From NCBI GenBank assembly GCA_028285445.1, contig JANQPQ010000016.1, positions 160,329 through 224,328 of the forward strand: a stretch of DNA of 64,000 nucleotides, read 5' to 3'. The DNA is from Cyclobacteriaceae bacterium. GTDB lineage: Bacteria > Bacteroidota > Bacteroidia > Cytophagales > Cyclobacteriaceae. This document shows positions 1-9,015 of the stretch, piece by piece (within the stretch, counting starts at the first letter, position 1; the number at the start of each line of letters is the position of its first letter). The notes beneath the pieces are model-generated. The model worked only from the letters and a program-made list of their open reading frames with translations, was not told where the DNA came from and made no database searches. A program made the position numbers and the translations under genes.

Positions 1-667
1 CAAACTGTGGGTATTTCTTAACCAACAACCCACACAATTCAACCGTCAAATCCAGGCCATAAAGGTCTTCGTCCTCAAGAAATACCACCTGAAAGGCGTT
101 TGCGCAGATAACAGGATTATGTCTTTGCAAGAACTGTCTCAGTGAACCGGGATAAGTATTAAGAATCACTTCCTTTTCTGCTAATGGAGGTGGAATATAG
201 GCTGAAATCTTCTCAACGTTTTCTGGGGTTACCACATTATGCTGATGATATTTATCCAACACAGCTTGACCAACCACAATTAGTAAATCAAGGTTTGCGA
301 CAAAGTCGTGGTAGAACTTTGCAGATCTTTCATCAAGCGAGTCGAAAAGTCTGGAGTTATGGTCTGTAAAGAACAATGAAAACTTCAAGATGCTTCTCAG
401 TGATTGAACTAACTGCAATATCCGTCTCTCAGTGGTGTGCACATGAACTATATCCGGACGAAAAATCAACATTAGCGAAATAAGTTTTAAGTACCTGCCG
501 AGACTGCCGAAGTGCTTTTTGCTTGTATTGAATACCCTTACTTGCTTATCCTTTTGCAATGCCTTAAATAGCCGATCGATATGCACAGAAACTCCACCCA
601 GGGGGGGAGGCAATGCGCCAACCAGTAGAATTTTGTGGTGAGGCCGGTAAATCTCAAAGATTTTCAT
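1..667 (-). CDS. Glycosyltransferase family 4, N-terminal part (runs off the window)
   Basis: The reading frame opens at an ATG (665-667) and stays open to base 1, so about 222 residues of the N-terminal half are visible and the C-terminal donor-binding half lies outside the window. The start of the protein reads MKIFEIYRPHHKILLVGALP followed by a Pro-Pro-Leu-Gly-Gly-Val-Ser-Val-His loop. That glycine-rich loop after the first beta strand is typical of the acceptor-side Rossmann domain of GT-B glycosyltransferases of family GT4. A later RPDIVHVHTT strand-loop (about residues 76-85) is also typical of GT4. The gene overlaps the stop of the upstream oxidoreductase gene by 14 bases, so it belongs to the same transcription unit. 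It probably adds one sugar to the lipid-linked glycan on the cytoplasmic side. Sugar donor and acceptor cannot be read from the sequence. Confidence 0.8.
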   Translation of the reverse strand, partial: MKIFEIYRPHHKILLVGALPPPLGGVSVHIDRLFKALQKDKQVRVFNTSKKHFGSLGRYLKLISLMLIFRPDIVHVHTTERRILQLVQSLRSILKFSLFFTDHNSRLFDSLDERSAKFYHDFVANLDLLIVVGQAVLDKYHQHNVVTPENVEKISAYIPPPLAEKEVILNTYPGSLRQFLQRHNPVICANAFQVVFLEDEDLYGLDLTVELCGLLVKKYPQF

Positions 668-2792
668 TCGCAGCCATCAATGATAATTCCGTAGCCTGTA
701 TATACTCCCAAGCATCTACAGAAGGGGTTTTGCCAGCAAGCATCTTATGCAAAACCTCAAGTTCTTCGAAATGGCCCTTTTCAGCCTCTTTGGTATTCAG
801 ATCAAGCTTTACGCCATATCCATTTGTTGATTTGTAACCATCACAGACAATGGACTTACCTTCAAAATGCAGTTCAAGGTACTCTTTCTCAAGGGCTTCT
901 GCTCCAGTGGAAAAATATTGAATGTTAGCCACAGAGCCGTCTTTAAACTTAATGCCTATTGATTTATTATCAGAGGGGTGAGGTTGATGGATTTCTACAT
1001 CCAGGCTCTCGACATGAAAGGATTTAACTTCTGATTGGATCAAATGCTGTGCAAGATCTATTATGTGGCAACATTCACCAATTATTCTCCCTCCATCCTT
1101 ATGTAATTTGTGATCTGGCGGCAAATAACCTGCATTCATCCTGTAATTCAGTAAAACCGGCCCCTTTCTATTGTTGAGCTTTTTGGCTATCTCCTGTATA
1201 TGTGGGCTATACCTGCGATTAAATCCTACAAATAGTAAGGGCAATTCAGATTCACCCTCATTGTATAGGCTTTTGATGCTATCAAGTTGTTCAGTAGAAA
1301 TTGCCAGTGGCTTCTCTACAAATACATGTTTGCCTTTCTGCAATGCCTGTCTAGTGATTTCCGCATGGTCCAGATGGCCCGTGGTGATAACAATTAAATC
1401 GATTTGCTCATCATCAAGTACTTCCTGCAAGCTGGTCGTTACATATTCAGCATTATAGAGAACCCCCACGTTTTTAGCTTTGAGGCCATCCTTGTGTACT
1501 ACAGCCTTGAGTTGGTAGCTACCCGACAATTTTTGGAAATTTGGCAGATGCACATTAGACGCGAATGCACCGGCACCTACTACTGCATATCTTACGGTGC
1601 TATTTGTGGTTGTAATAGCCTTACGGCCTAAACTAACCCTGTGCCGATTTCTTTCAGATCCATCCTCACTCGCTGCACTTTCATACTTGAGGATAGAAAG
1701 CAATGGTTTCTTGCCTTCTTTTTCCAATTCTGCATAGGCATTTGATACATCCTCGATTGGGTGGATTTGTGTAATCAGCTTCTCCAGGTGCACTTCCCTT
1801 CTAGACACCAGACGGAAGTACTCAGACATGTTACGATTTTCAGTCCAGCGTACATAAGGATAGGGATAATCCATACCCTGTTGCTCGTAAGTATCGTCAT
1901 AACGCCCTGGCCCATAAGAAGTTGAAATTTTTAGATCCAGCTCTTTGGCGTACATATCCTCGCGATTGATCTGCATACCGGCAACTCCCACTAGAACCAC
2001 CCTCCCTTTCTTACGGCACATGCGAAAAGCTTCCGACAAGGGCTCCGAGGATGACGTAGCAGCGGTAAATAGCACGGCATCTACTCCTGCTCCGCCTGTG
2101 AGGTGTTTGGTTGTTAACTGCTGATCTTCATCCGGTAACTTTATAGCACCTTCGGCACCAAACTGCTTAGCCAACTCAAGACGATCACTATCTATATCTA
2201 CCGCAATTACCCTAACACCGGCCGCCACCAGTAATTGTACAGTTATCAAACCCAAAACTCCCACGCCTACCACCGCACAAATCTCGCCTAGCGCTAAATC
2301 AGCTCTTCTCACTCCTTGTAAGGCGATGCCACCCAAAGTGATGGTTGAAGCGTATTCCAGTGGCAATTCATCAGGAGCTTTGACTACCAAATTAGCAGGC
2401 ACGTTTACATATTCTGCATGATTGGCCAAACCGGCGCCAGCCGCACCAACCCTATCACCCACCTGCAATCCGTCAACTCCGTCCCCCACCTCAACCACTG
2501 TTCCACTTAGTGAGTAGCCTATTGGTTGCGGCTCAGCAATGCGGGCCTTCGTTTGTTTTAGTGTTTGCGCTACACCCTCGGCACGCATTCTGTTTATTGC
2601 ATTCGCAACCTTTTCAGGTTGCTCCATGGCCCGCTGGATGAGTGACTTGGCTGAAGCTTTTACGCCGGCTAATTCTGTTCCCGGCGAAATACAGCTAAAA
2701 GCAACCTTTATCAACACCCTTCCCTTGGTAACGGTTGGAGCTGGGACTTGCTCAGTAACAACGCGGCCCTTTCTAATTGTCGCTTGGATCAT
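654..2792 (-). CDS. Bi-domain oxidoreductase: zinc-type alcohol dehydrogenase fused to Gfo/Idh/MocA dehydrogenase
   Basis: This 712-residue protein joins two NAD(P)-dependent modules. Residues 1 to about 365 form a medium-chain dehydrogenase/reductase, with a GroES-like part (CISPGTELAGV near 34-44) and a Rossmann fold with VVGVGVLGL at 174-182. Residues from about 393 form a Gfo/Idh/MocA domain, beginning YAVVGAGAFASNVHLPNF and carrying the family's VFVEKPLAIS motif with the conserved lysine. Such fusions are known from bacterial exopolysaccharide and O-antigen loci, commonly beside a heparinase II/III-like protein exactly as here; their substrate has not been established to my knowledge, but a nucleotide sugar or a sugar residue of the glycan is a reasonable inference. 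The gene lies 11 bases after the lyase gene and overlaps the next glycosyltransferase. The classical catalytic zinc cysteine pattern of the first module is not evident. Confidence 0.85.
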   Translation of the reverse strand: MIQATIRKGRVVTEQVPAPTVTKGRVLIKVAFSCISPGTELAGVKASAKSLIQRAMEQPEKVANAINRMRAEGVAQTLKQTKARIAEPQPIGYSLSGTVVEVGDGVDGLQVGDRVGAAGAGLANHAEYVNVPANLVVKAPDELPLEYASTITLGGIALQGVRRADLALGEICAVVGVGVLGLITVQLLVAAGVRVIAVDIDSDRLELAKQFGAEGAIKLPDEDQQLTTKHLTGGAGVDAVLFTAATSSSEPLSEAFRMCRKKGRVVLVGVAGMQINREDMYAKELDLKISTSYGPGRYDDTYEQQGMDYPYPYVRWTENRNMSEYFRLVSRREVHLEKLITQIHPIEDVSNAYAELEKEGKKPLLSILKYESAASEDGSERNRHRVSLGRKAITTTNSTVRYAVVGAGAFASNVHLPNFQKLSGSYQLKAVVHKDGLKAKNVGVLYNAEYVTTSLQEVLDDEQIDLIVITTGHLDHAEITRQALQKGKHVFVEKPLAISTEQLDSIKSLYNEGESELPLLFVGFNRRYSPHIQEIAKKLNNRKGPVLLNYRMNAGYLPPDHKLHKDGGRIIGECCHIIDLAQHLIQSEVKSFHVESLDVEIHQPHPSDNKSIGIKFKDGSVANIQYFSTGAEALEKEYLELHFEGKSIVCDGYKSTNGYGVKLDLNTKEAEKGHFEELEVLHKMLAGKTPSVDAWEYIQATELSLMAANENL

Positions 2793-2803
2793 TGCTATAG
2801 ACT

Positions 2804-4594
2804 CTAGGCAAAAGTAATCATTAGCTCCAACTCTTGATCGGGTTGTAAGACTACTTTAACCTTCTGCGCAGGAACCCTTCTGTTGTATTCAGGAGCATAC
2901 TGGTACTCTTCGGTGAGTATTTCACCCTTGCATTTGATTGCTATTGCGTCGCCAGCCCATTCATCATCGGCATTGACTGCTAAAGTTACTTCAGGCGCTA
3001 AGTGAAAATTCGATGTAGCCGGTGATGTGCAGTGGTCCCTGATAATTAATGCCTGGTCTTCAAACTGGTATGTCCTGGTTTTTTCTATTCCCCCTATTGT
3101 GGCCACCGTAATTTTTAATTGATTATCTGATTGTTGTATGTCCTTGACTGTGGGAAAATTGCGCACATCCCAGAAGCTTGTTGAAAACTGATCGTCTGTT
3201 TCCTCTTCGGCTAAGATGAAGTTGTGCATGCCAGGAGATCTGTATTTCTGTCGCTCCTGCAAGGACCTGGTATAGGTAAAAGTGCCACAATCTACAATTA
3301 CTGGCTTCCCAGCCACAGAGCAATCAAAGCTTCCCACATCTATATGATTATGGCCACCTTGCCCGTGCATACCTATCGGGAAGATTGGGATGAACACCCG
3401 GTAATAGGCGTTTTTGAAAATATAAGCACCAGCATTGGGATAGCTGTATAGGCCCGAAAAATGGGCTGAAGTAGTGGTGAAATCATATGCTTTTATAGAA
3501 GGCAGCCAGGCATATTCAGAAATATCCGCCATTTCCTTGGCCAAAAAATCCTCTCCAAAAACCAGCTGAGCCAATTTAAGAAGATAACCATGGTTACCAG
3601 CCGGGCTGTCGCCGAGTTGCAAGAAGCGGCCGCTATCGTTATCGCCCACCATCGGGGCATTCATATTGCTATCCAAATAGGTTTCTGTGAACCGAAACAT
3701 CTTCTCCAAAGTGGCCAAAAAGTTTGCTGGCAAGGAGATTTTATTGTGAGCAGCTGCAATCGCTGCCAGAGCAAGGCACTCTGTTACGAATCCATGGTAT
3801 GGAACAGAACCCTCCATGTGCATGCCGTCTTCATTGACTTGTTGCTCACAACAATGGCTTAGGCCTTTGGTAGCCTGCCGCAACCATTTGCCGCTATCCG
3901 GATGATCGGAAAGGGCAATGGCTAAAAGTAAAAGCCCGGTGAAGTCAGCTACAGTATGGTTGGTGGTTTTATTGTGTGAAATGTATTCAGGAAATTCAGA
4001 TATATAGGTTGCATGCTTTATTAGCTCAGCGGAGAGGAAATCTTTGAAGTCATTGTCATCCCAAAAGACTTTGCCGAATATGTGCACGGAGACTAACCAC
4101 TGCGAGGCCCGAATACTAACCTCCATGGCATTTCCCCAATTGATTCCACACATAAAGGGGTTGGCATCAATCCAGTTTAACACTAGTGCCTTAAATGAAT
4201 TGTAATGGGAAATGTCTTTGCTGTGGCTATATTTTTCCGCCAGCTTAATACCAAAATAGAATCGGGATTTTTCCCAGGGCACCTTTATGTCTATCCCGGC
4301 ATCAGCAAAGGAGTTAAAATTTAGCTTGTCAAATCTGGTTAGCGGGAACCTAAAGCCGGATTCATCATCTAAATGCCATTCTGGATTTTCTGAGTTAGGA
4401 AACTTTGCCAATGAGGAAGACCACTGAGGGGTGTCTCCAATATTATTAGGTACAGTAACCTCCCAAATGTTGCGAAGGTCTACGCCACTAAATTTCTGTG
4501 TCTCAAGCGCCTTGATCTTGCCTTTACGCTGGAGTAAATGCAGTACGTGGAGATAGTTACTGAAACGGAATAATTTTCGAACCAAACGTAACAT
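2804..4594 (-). CDS. Heparinase II/III-like polysaccharide lyase family protein
   Basis: The protein of about 596 residues has an alpha/alpha-toroid N-terminal half (an NHTVADFTGLLLLA helix near 217-230, a GMHMEGSVPYHGF segment near 262-274; numbering from the GTG at 4609) and a beta-sandwich with the heparinase II/III-like signature GQGGHNHIDVGSFD near 416-429. Members cleave or bind uronic-acid polysaccharides by beta-elimination. No signal peptide is visible: the N-terminus is basic and amphipathic. It is therefore probably cytoplasmic or peripheral, which is odd for a lyase and suggests a role in synthesis or quality control. A GTG at 4609 overlaps the upstream stop by 8 bases; I prefer the ATG at 4594, 7 bases after that stop. 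The pairing with the bi-domain oxidoreductase recurs in other polysaccharide loci. Substrate unknown. Confidence 0.8.
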   Translation of the reverse strand: MLRLVRKLFRFSNYLHVLHLLQRKGKIKALETQKFSGVDLRNIWEVTVPNNIGDTPQWSSSLAKFPNSENPEWHLDDESGFRFPLTRFDKLNFNSFADAGIDIKVPWEKSRFYFGIKLAEKYSHSKDISHYNSFKALVLNWIDANPFMCGINWGNAMEVSIRASQWLVSVHIFGKVFWDDNDFKDFLSAELIKHATYISEFPEYISHNKTTNHTVADFTGLLLLAIALSDHPDSGKWLRQATKGLSHCCEQQVNEDGMHMEGSVPYHGFVTECLALAAIAAAHNKISLPANFLATLEKMFRFTETYLDSNMNAPMVGDNDSGRFLQLGDSPAGNHGYLLKLAQLVFGEDFLAKEMADISEYAWLPSIKAYDFTTTSAHFSGLYSYPNAGAYIFKNAYYRVFIPIFPIGMHGQGGHNHIDVGSFDCSVAGKPVIVDCGTFTYTRSLQERQKYRSPGMHNFILAEEETDDQFSTSFWDVRNFPTVKDIQQSDNQLKITVATIGGIEKTRTYQFEDQALIIRDHCTSPATSNFHLAPEVTLAVNADDEWAGDAIAIKCKGEILTEEYQYAPEYNRRVPAQKVKVVLQPDQELELMITFA

Positions 4595-4601
4595 GTCCAA
4601 C

Positions 4602-5771
4602 TTAGCCACTATTGGAATTGCTATTTATTATTTCCTTGTAGAATTTAACCAACTCGTCAATTCTCACATCTATATCGTATGAGAGAGCTGTTTGCTTTCC
4701 GTGCCCAACTAGCTGCTCCCGGTAGTTGTTGTCGCTTAGCAACCTTTGTAGCACCTTAACAAACTGAGTTGGGTCCTCTTCATTGATGACAACAGCGTTA
4801 ACATTGTGCTTCATAAAATCAACGTTGCCCTTTCCATTTAAAGTTACACAGGGCAATCCAGCGGCCATAGCCTCTAAAAACACCAGGCCGAAAGGCTCAT
4901 AATTAGCCGTGTGCAGGTATACGTTTGACGACCAGAGATATTTTTGGACGTCATCGACTATACCCTTAAAGTTGATGTGGTCAGTTAGTTGACGTTCTTC
5001 TACTAAATCAACCAGCTCGTTTTTGGTGGGCCCGTCCCCCAGTAAGGTTACCTCAAAAGGCACACCCTCTGACCTCAATTGCTCTGCGATCTTTATAACA
5101 AGGCGCTGATTCTTCTTTGCCACAAAGCTTCCCACATTGATCAGTCTTAACTTGTCGTAACTACGGCCATCACTTTCAGGTGTAAATAACTTTCGGTCGA
5201 AACCATATGGAATTACTCTAACATCATCAGCCATAGCACTTGGCAATTCCCGTTTGAAGTAGTCAAAGGTGTTCTGTGAATTAGCGATGAAATGGGTCCG
5301 AACCTTCTTATACTTATTTTTCATCAATAGTTGCCGTTCAAACTGATCGGTAGCTTTTCGCTTAGAACCCATCACGAACAAGCTAAAAGACTGGAATTGA
5401 GGCATATTATCATGGCAATGCACAACGTAATTTGACTGGGAGCGTAGGCATTGCGAAGTAAGCAGTTCGGCCCTAAACAAATGAGAATGAATGATGTGAG
5501 GGTCAAATTCCTCAAGGATATCTCTATATCCATTAATATTAACCGTGGGCTTACCGGTAATTGAAGGCGTGTAATCAGAATTGATGTCTATCCTATTTAA
5601 TTCCCCGGCAATATTGTCATAAGCACTTTCTGCACTCATCGTGGCAAGTATAACCTCTGTATCATCACGTCGGTGAAGGGCTTTACAAGCATCAATAGCG
5701 AATCTTTCTGCCCCACCTTTGAGCAAGTTTGGAATTACATGTAGCGCTCTTATTTTCTCAATTACCGCCAA
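4602..5771 (-). CDS. Glycosyltransferase family 4
   Basis: This 389-residue GT-B enzyme starts with HVIPNLLKGGAERFAIDACK (11-30), the glycine-rich acceptor-domain loop. The C-terminal half has INVGSFVAKKNQRLVIKIAE (211-230), LLGDGP (243-248) and the GT4 donor motif EPFGLVFLEAMAAGLP (292-307), whose two glutamates (292 and 300) bind the nucleotide-sugar ribose and phosphates. It should retain configuration while adding a sugar to the growing glycan at the inner membrane. The start is a TTG two bases after the upstream stop; no in-frame ATG occurs before residue 45, which is already inside the first domain, so the TTG start is well supported. Donor specificity cannot be judged. Confidence 0.88.
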   Translation of the reverse strand: MAVIEKIRALHVIPNLLKGGAERFAIDACKALHRRDDTEVILATMSAESAYDNIAGELNRIDINSDYTPSITGKPTVNINGYRDILEEFDPHIIHSHLFRAELLTSQCLRSQSNYVVHCHDNMPQFQSFSLFVMGSKRKATDQFERQLLMKNKYKKVRTHFIANSQNTFDYFKRELPSAMADDVRVIPYGFDRKLFTPESDGRSYDKLRLINVGSFVAKKNQRLVIKIAEQLRSEGVPFEVTLLGDGPTKNELVDLVEERQLTDHINFKGIVDDVQKYLWSSNVYLHTANYEPFGLVFLEAMAAGLPCVTLNGKGNVDFMKHNVNAVVINEEDPTQFVKVLQRLLSDNNYREQLVGHGKQTALSYDIDVRIDELVKFYKEIINSNSNSG

Positions 5772-5773
5772 GA

Positions 5774-6802
5774 TTATAACCGTTTTATCCAGCCTATTTT
5801 GGGATACGTATCAATAGTTACTGTACCACCCAAGCGTCTTTTCAGAAAGTTACTACCTTTCAGCCAGAGCCAAATAAATAATCCTTTCATCCACCTGATA
5901 CTCTTAATAAGCTGAAAGTATCTGAATTGCGTTGGTAGATAAAACCCTGTATGTGCTACGAAAAACCTATCTGGCTTGGTGGCAAACCAGGACTCATAGT
6001 GAAACCATGTTGCTCTTTTCTCCAGTACCCAGTGATAAAATATGAATTGCTCGCCATTCCTGAGGTCGAAAACCTTTCCCTTGTCAAAAACTACCACGTC
6101 GCTTGAGCTTAACGACTCTTTAACATTTTGCCTGTTATAGATTCGGAGTTTACCTTCAAGACTTTCCTTAAATGCAATTACGGAGATATTGTCGTTTGGC
6201 AGGTCGCGGACACTTTCTTCATTTTCAAGGTTCACATAGAATACCTGCTTACCAAATTCATCAAAGGAGCAATACTGCGGATTTTGCAATATCTCGACAT
6301 AGTTTTCACTCTTCTTGAAAAGGTACTTGATGGTTTCGGTATTTCGATAAATTGTGAACGGCCCCTGGAGATGTCCTTTCTTGAATGACAGAATGTCGTG
6401 GTTCTGCAGGATTTCAGCGGTTAAAAAACTGGGTACATCGCCAAATATTAAATCGATATCGCCATATCCCCAGAAATCGTAGTCCTCCAAAAATTCTGAA
6501 AATATAAGACCATACATGGGCCGATAATCACATAGCTTGTAGGGTTCGATGTCTGGTATATCAATCTCCAGTGTTGATGAAATCTTCGCCAGCAGTTCGG
6601 TAAATGTGATAAAATGATAACTAACATTTGCAGGGCTATCTTCTGGTGGTTCCAGGTCCGTAAAAAATAGCACGTCAATCTGAGCATTATATTGACAGGA
6701 GTGAAGATAAAGTGGCAAGTAGCTGGGCCAGCTACCAAAGTATGGGATTATTTTAGCGATACGTGAGTTGCGCGCGGCCGGGTCTTCTATTTTCGCAATC
6801 AT
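5774..6802 (-). CDS. DUF6625-like putative glycosyltransferase
   Basis: The 342-residue protein opens with IAKIIPYFGSWPSYLPLYLH (15-34) and contains an aromatic-rich block ending WGYGDIDLIFGDVPSFL (111-127). The GDID core (114-117) looks like the metal-binding DxD of a GT-A glycosyltransferase. I recognise the arrangement as the family often called DUF6625, found in capsule and lipopolysaccharide loci; its reaction is not experimentally settled as far as I know. A further WVLEKRATWFHYESWFA stretch near the C-terminus (about 267-283) is also typical. No signal peptide is apparent; a short hydrophobic segment near 308-316 may anchor it to the membrane. It sits 2 bases upstream of the preceding GT4 gene and 13 bases after an FkbM methyltransferase gene, so it should act in the same glycan pathway. 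Confidence 0.7.
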   Translation of the reverse strand: MIAKIEDPAARNSRIAKIIPYFGSWPSYLPLYLHSCQYNAQIDVLFFTDLEPPEDSPANVSYHFITFTELLAKISSTLEIDIPDIEPYKLCDYRPMYGLIFSEFLEDYDFWGYGDIDLIFGDVPSFLTAEILQNHDILSFKKGHLQGPFTIYRNTETIKYLFKKSENYVEILQNPQYCSFDEFGKQVFYVNLENEESVRDLPNDNISVIAFKESLEGKLRIYNRQNVKESLSSSDVVVFDKGKVFDLRNGEQFIFYHWVLEKRATWFHYESWFATKPDRFFVAHTGFYLPTQFRYFQLIKSIRWMKGLFIWLWLKGSNFLKRRLGGTVTIDTYPKIGWIKRL

Positions 6803-6815
6803 TTACCTTTTACGC

Positions 6816-7727
6816 TTATGAGGGAAACTCATGGTCTGGTTGAAGTGCCATCCGTTCATTAACTTCTTTCAACTTCGACATATGCACCGCCAGTGTATTC
6901 TGAGATAGCTTTGGGAAAGATGTTTTCTCAAAGCAACTGGTGGATTCTTCGAAATTAAGAAGGACAAAATTCTCCTTCTCGAATAGTGCTGATAATTTCT
7001 CTTGTTTTCTATCCCATTCAGGCAATCTACCTACCCAGCTTTCATAGTAAACCATTGGCTTAAATTGTTGCAGAATATTCAGAGCTCCTTCAATCACTTC
7101 TAACTCCATCCCTTCTACATCAATTTTGATGAAATCCAGCTTTTGCATGCCAATATCCGTCACAAACTTATCCATTGTGGTTAGTTCCATCGCAATGCCC
7201 TCGTGGTCGTTAAAGGCTGCGTTGCCCCGGGAAAAAATCTCCTGCCAATATTTCGTTTCGTTCTGATTTGAAAAACCAACGGCAAAATGACTAATTACCT
7301 GGTCAAATCTAGGATTCAACTGCTGGTTTTTCTTAAGCCTCGCCGCAATTTCCGGTCCCGGCTCTATCGCATACACCTTACCATTTGGCTTAACTGCGTT
7401 TGCCATGCCGAATGTGAGGCTACCTACATTAGCCCCAACATCAATACATACATCCTCGTTTTTCAGCAGTCGTTTCAGCATTGATAGGGTAACTGGGTCA
7501 TAGCAACCGTTTACTAAAATGTCTCGCTCAATGGGGTAAGTTTTATTGAGTTGGAAACTAATATCGCTTAAGTATTCGTTGCGCAGTGTTACGATAACTT
7601 CAGTGCCTTCATTAAGCAATGCCTTAAATACCCTGGGCCGAAAGTTGCCCCGGATTAATCCCTCCTTTAAACGATGTGGAAGGGCGTTAAATATTTTTTT
7701 TAAAACCTGCCTTATGATTGCTTTCAA
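6816..7727 (-). CDS. FkbM family methyltransferase (first copy)
   Basis: The SAM-binding motif I is VCIDVGANVGSLTFG (93-107), followed by the acidic end of beta-2 in KVYAIEPGPE and by the FkbM signature DFIKIDVEGMELEVIEGA near 198-215. Members methylate hydroxyl groups, often of sugars in glycans and macrolides. In this locus O-methylation of a polysaccharide residue, or of its non-reducing end as a chain stop, is a reasonable inference. No ATG is available near the start: the frame is open from a TAG at about 7764-7766 and the first conventional start is TTG at 7727. The next in-frame ATG (about residue 83) would cut into the domain, so TTG, or a rarer ATT/ATA upstream, must be used. Confidence 0.85.
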   Translation of the reverse strand: MKAIIRQVLKKIFNALPHRLKEGLIRGNFRPRVFKALLNEGTEVIVTLRNEYLSDISFQLNKTYPIERDILVNGCYDPVTLSMLKRLLKNEDVCIDVGANVGSLTFGMANAVKPNGKVYAIEPGPEIAARLKKNQQLNPRFDQVISHFAVGFSNQNETKYWQEIFSRGNAAFNDHEGIAMELTTMDKFVTDIGMQKLDFIKIDVEGMELEVIEGALNILQQFKPMVYYESWVGRLPEWDRKQEKLSALFEKENFVLLNFEESTSCFEKTSFPKLSQNTLAVHMSKLKEVNERMALQPDHEFPS

Positions 7728-7796
7728 ATCATTGGACCTTTCTATGTGTTCTAATATGGTAATCTAAAGCAGCCAGGGCCACCATTCAGGATTGCA

Positions 7797-9014
7797 CTAA
7801 TTTTTCATTGACCACGAATGGCCCACCAGGAACCCCTCCTTCTCCCTTGGCAATTTACCAAATCCGAAAAAGTCTCCATCTTCAACAAACAGCGATCCTA
7901 CGTGTTCAATGTAATCAGCGAATACACCATTTACGGTACAAAGCAGGTTGAATGAGTACTTTCCCTGAAACAGGGGCAGTTTTGGTATGTTGCATGAAAC
8001 CACACCTTCATCTTTAGAAAAACTGAATAGGTTATTCTTCAAGTCGTTGTGACAGGTGAAGTACACAGTGCCATCTTTAATTATCTGAAGCCAGAATATC
8101 ACGTTGGTTAATCGCTCTCCTGTGCTTCGGAAAAAGAGGTTTATATTAACCGAATCCCCAGACGACACGGCCTCTACTCGCTCGTGGTGTTCATCGGTTA
8201 TTTCTACTGAAGTAAAACGAAGCGAGCCATTTCCCTTTCGATCCTGTCGTAATTCCAGGCTATCTGGTTCGGCATTTGAGCCTTGCTTTTTGTAATAAGA
8301 AATACATTCACCTGAAGTCCCCGTCATTACCAAGCGGCCGTGGTCTAACACAACTGCCGACTTGCAAAGGGAGTTTACCAGCGGCATGTTATGACTTACA
8401 AATAGCACTGTCCGACCATGCTGGCTTGCTACATCTTCCATCTTACCAATGCACTTTTTCTGGAACTCCGAATCCCCTACGGCAAGAACTTCATCAACGA
8501 TCAGAATTTCCGGCTCCAGATGGGCAGCAACGGCAAATGCCAACCTTACCGACATTCCAGAGCTATACCTCTTAACAGGAGTATCAAGGAACTCGGCAAC
8601 TCCACTAAACTCAACAATCTCGTCGAATTTAGCGGCCACCTCCTTTTTTTTCATGCCCAGTATTGTCCCGTTTAAGAAGATGTTCTCTCTGCCGGTAAGC
8701 TCAGGATGAAACCCAGTTCCTACCTCCAGCAAAGAGCAGGTCCTGCCATGTAGTTCCACACTGCCTTTTGTTGGTTGGGTAATCCTTGATAAGATCTTCA
8801 ATAACGTCGACTTGCCGGCGCCATTTCTCCCAATTATACCCATCACCTCTCCCATATTGACTTCAAAAGTCACATCCCGCAATGCCCAAAAGTCCTGACT
8901 GGCATATTTTCCCCCACTGATCAAATTGGCAAATGAGTCTCTGAAACTGGTCTGGCGCCGATTACCAATTGTGTACTTTTTCGAAAGTGAGTTTACCGCT
9001 ATTGCTCGAGACAT
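7797..9014 (-). CDS. Polysaccharide ABC transporter ATP-binding protein, Wzt type
   Basis: From the ATG at 9014 the protein has 405 residues: an ATPase domain with Walker A GRNGAGKS (62-69), signature YSSGMS (150-155) and Walker B ILIVDEVLAVGD (170-181), and then an extra beta-rich C-terminal domain of about 150 residues. That extension is typical of Wzt-like exporters, where it can recognise the modified end of the glycan before export. A longer frame from 9059 exists, but it would overlap the preceding FkbM gene by 44 bases. The ATG at 9014 lies one base past that stop and gives the usual family N-terminus, so I prefer it. Partner of the permease at 10005-10829, separated from it by a methyltransferase gene. 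Confidence 0.9.
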   Translation of the reverse strand: MSRAIAVNSLSKKYTIGNRRQTSFRDSFANLISGGKYASQDFWALRDVTFEVNMGEVMGIIGRNGAGKSTLLKILSRITQPTKGSVELHGRTCSLLEVGTGFHPELTGRENIFLNGTILGMKKKEVAAKFDEIVEFSGVAEFLDTPVKRYSSGMSVRLAFAVAAHLEPEILIVDEVLAVGDSEFQKKCIGKMEDVASQHGRTVLFVSHNMPLVNSLCKSAVVLDHGRLVMTGTSGECISYYKKQGSNAEPDSLELRQDRKGNGSLRFTSVEITDEHHERVEAVSSGDSVNINLFFRSTGERLTNVIFWLQIIKDGTVYFTCHNDLKNNLFSFSKDEGVVSCNIPKLPLFQGKYSFNLLCTVNGVFADYIEHVGSLFVEDGDFFGFGKLPREKEGFLVGHSWSMKN

Positions 9015-9015
9015 G

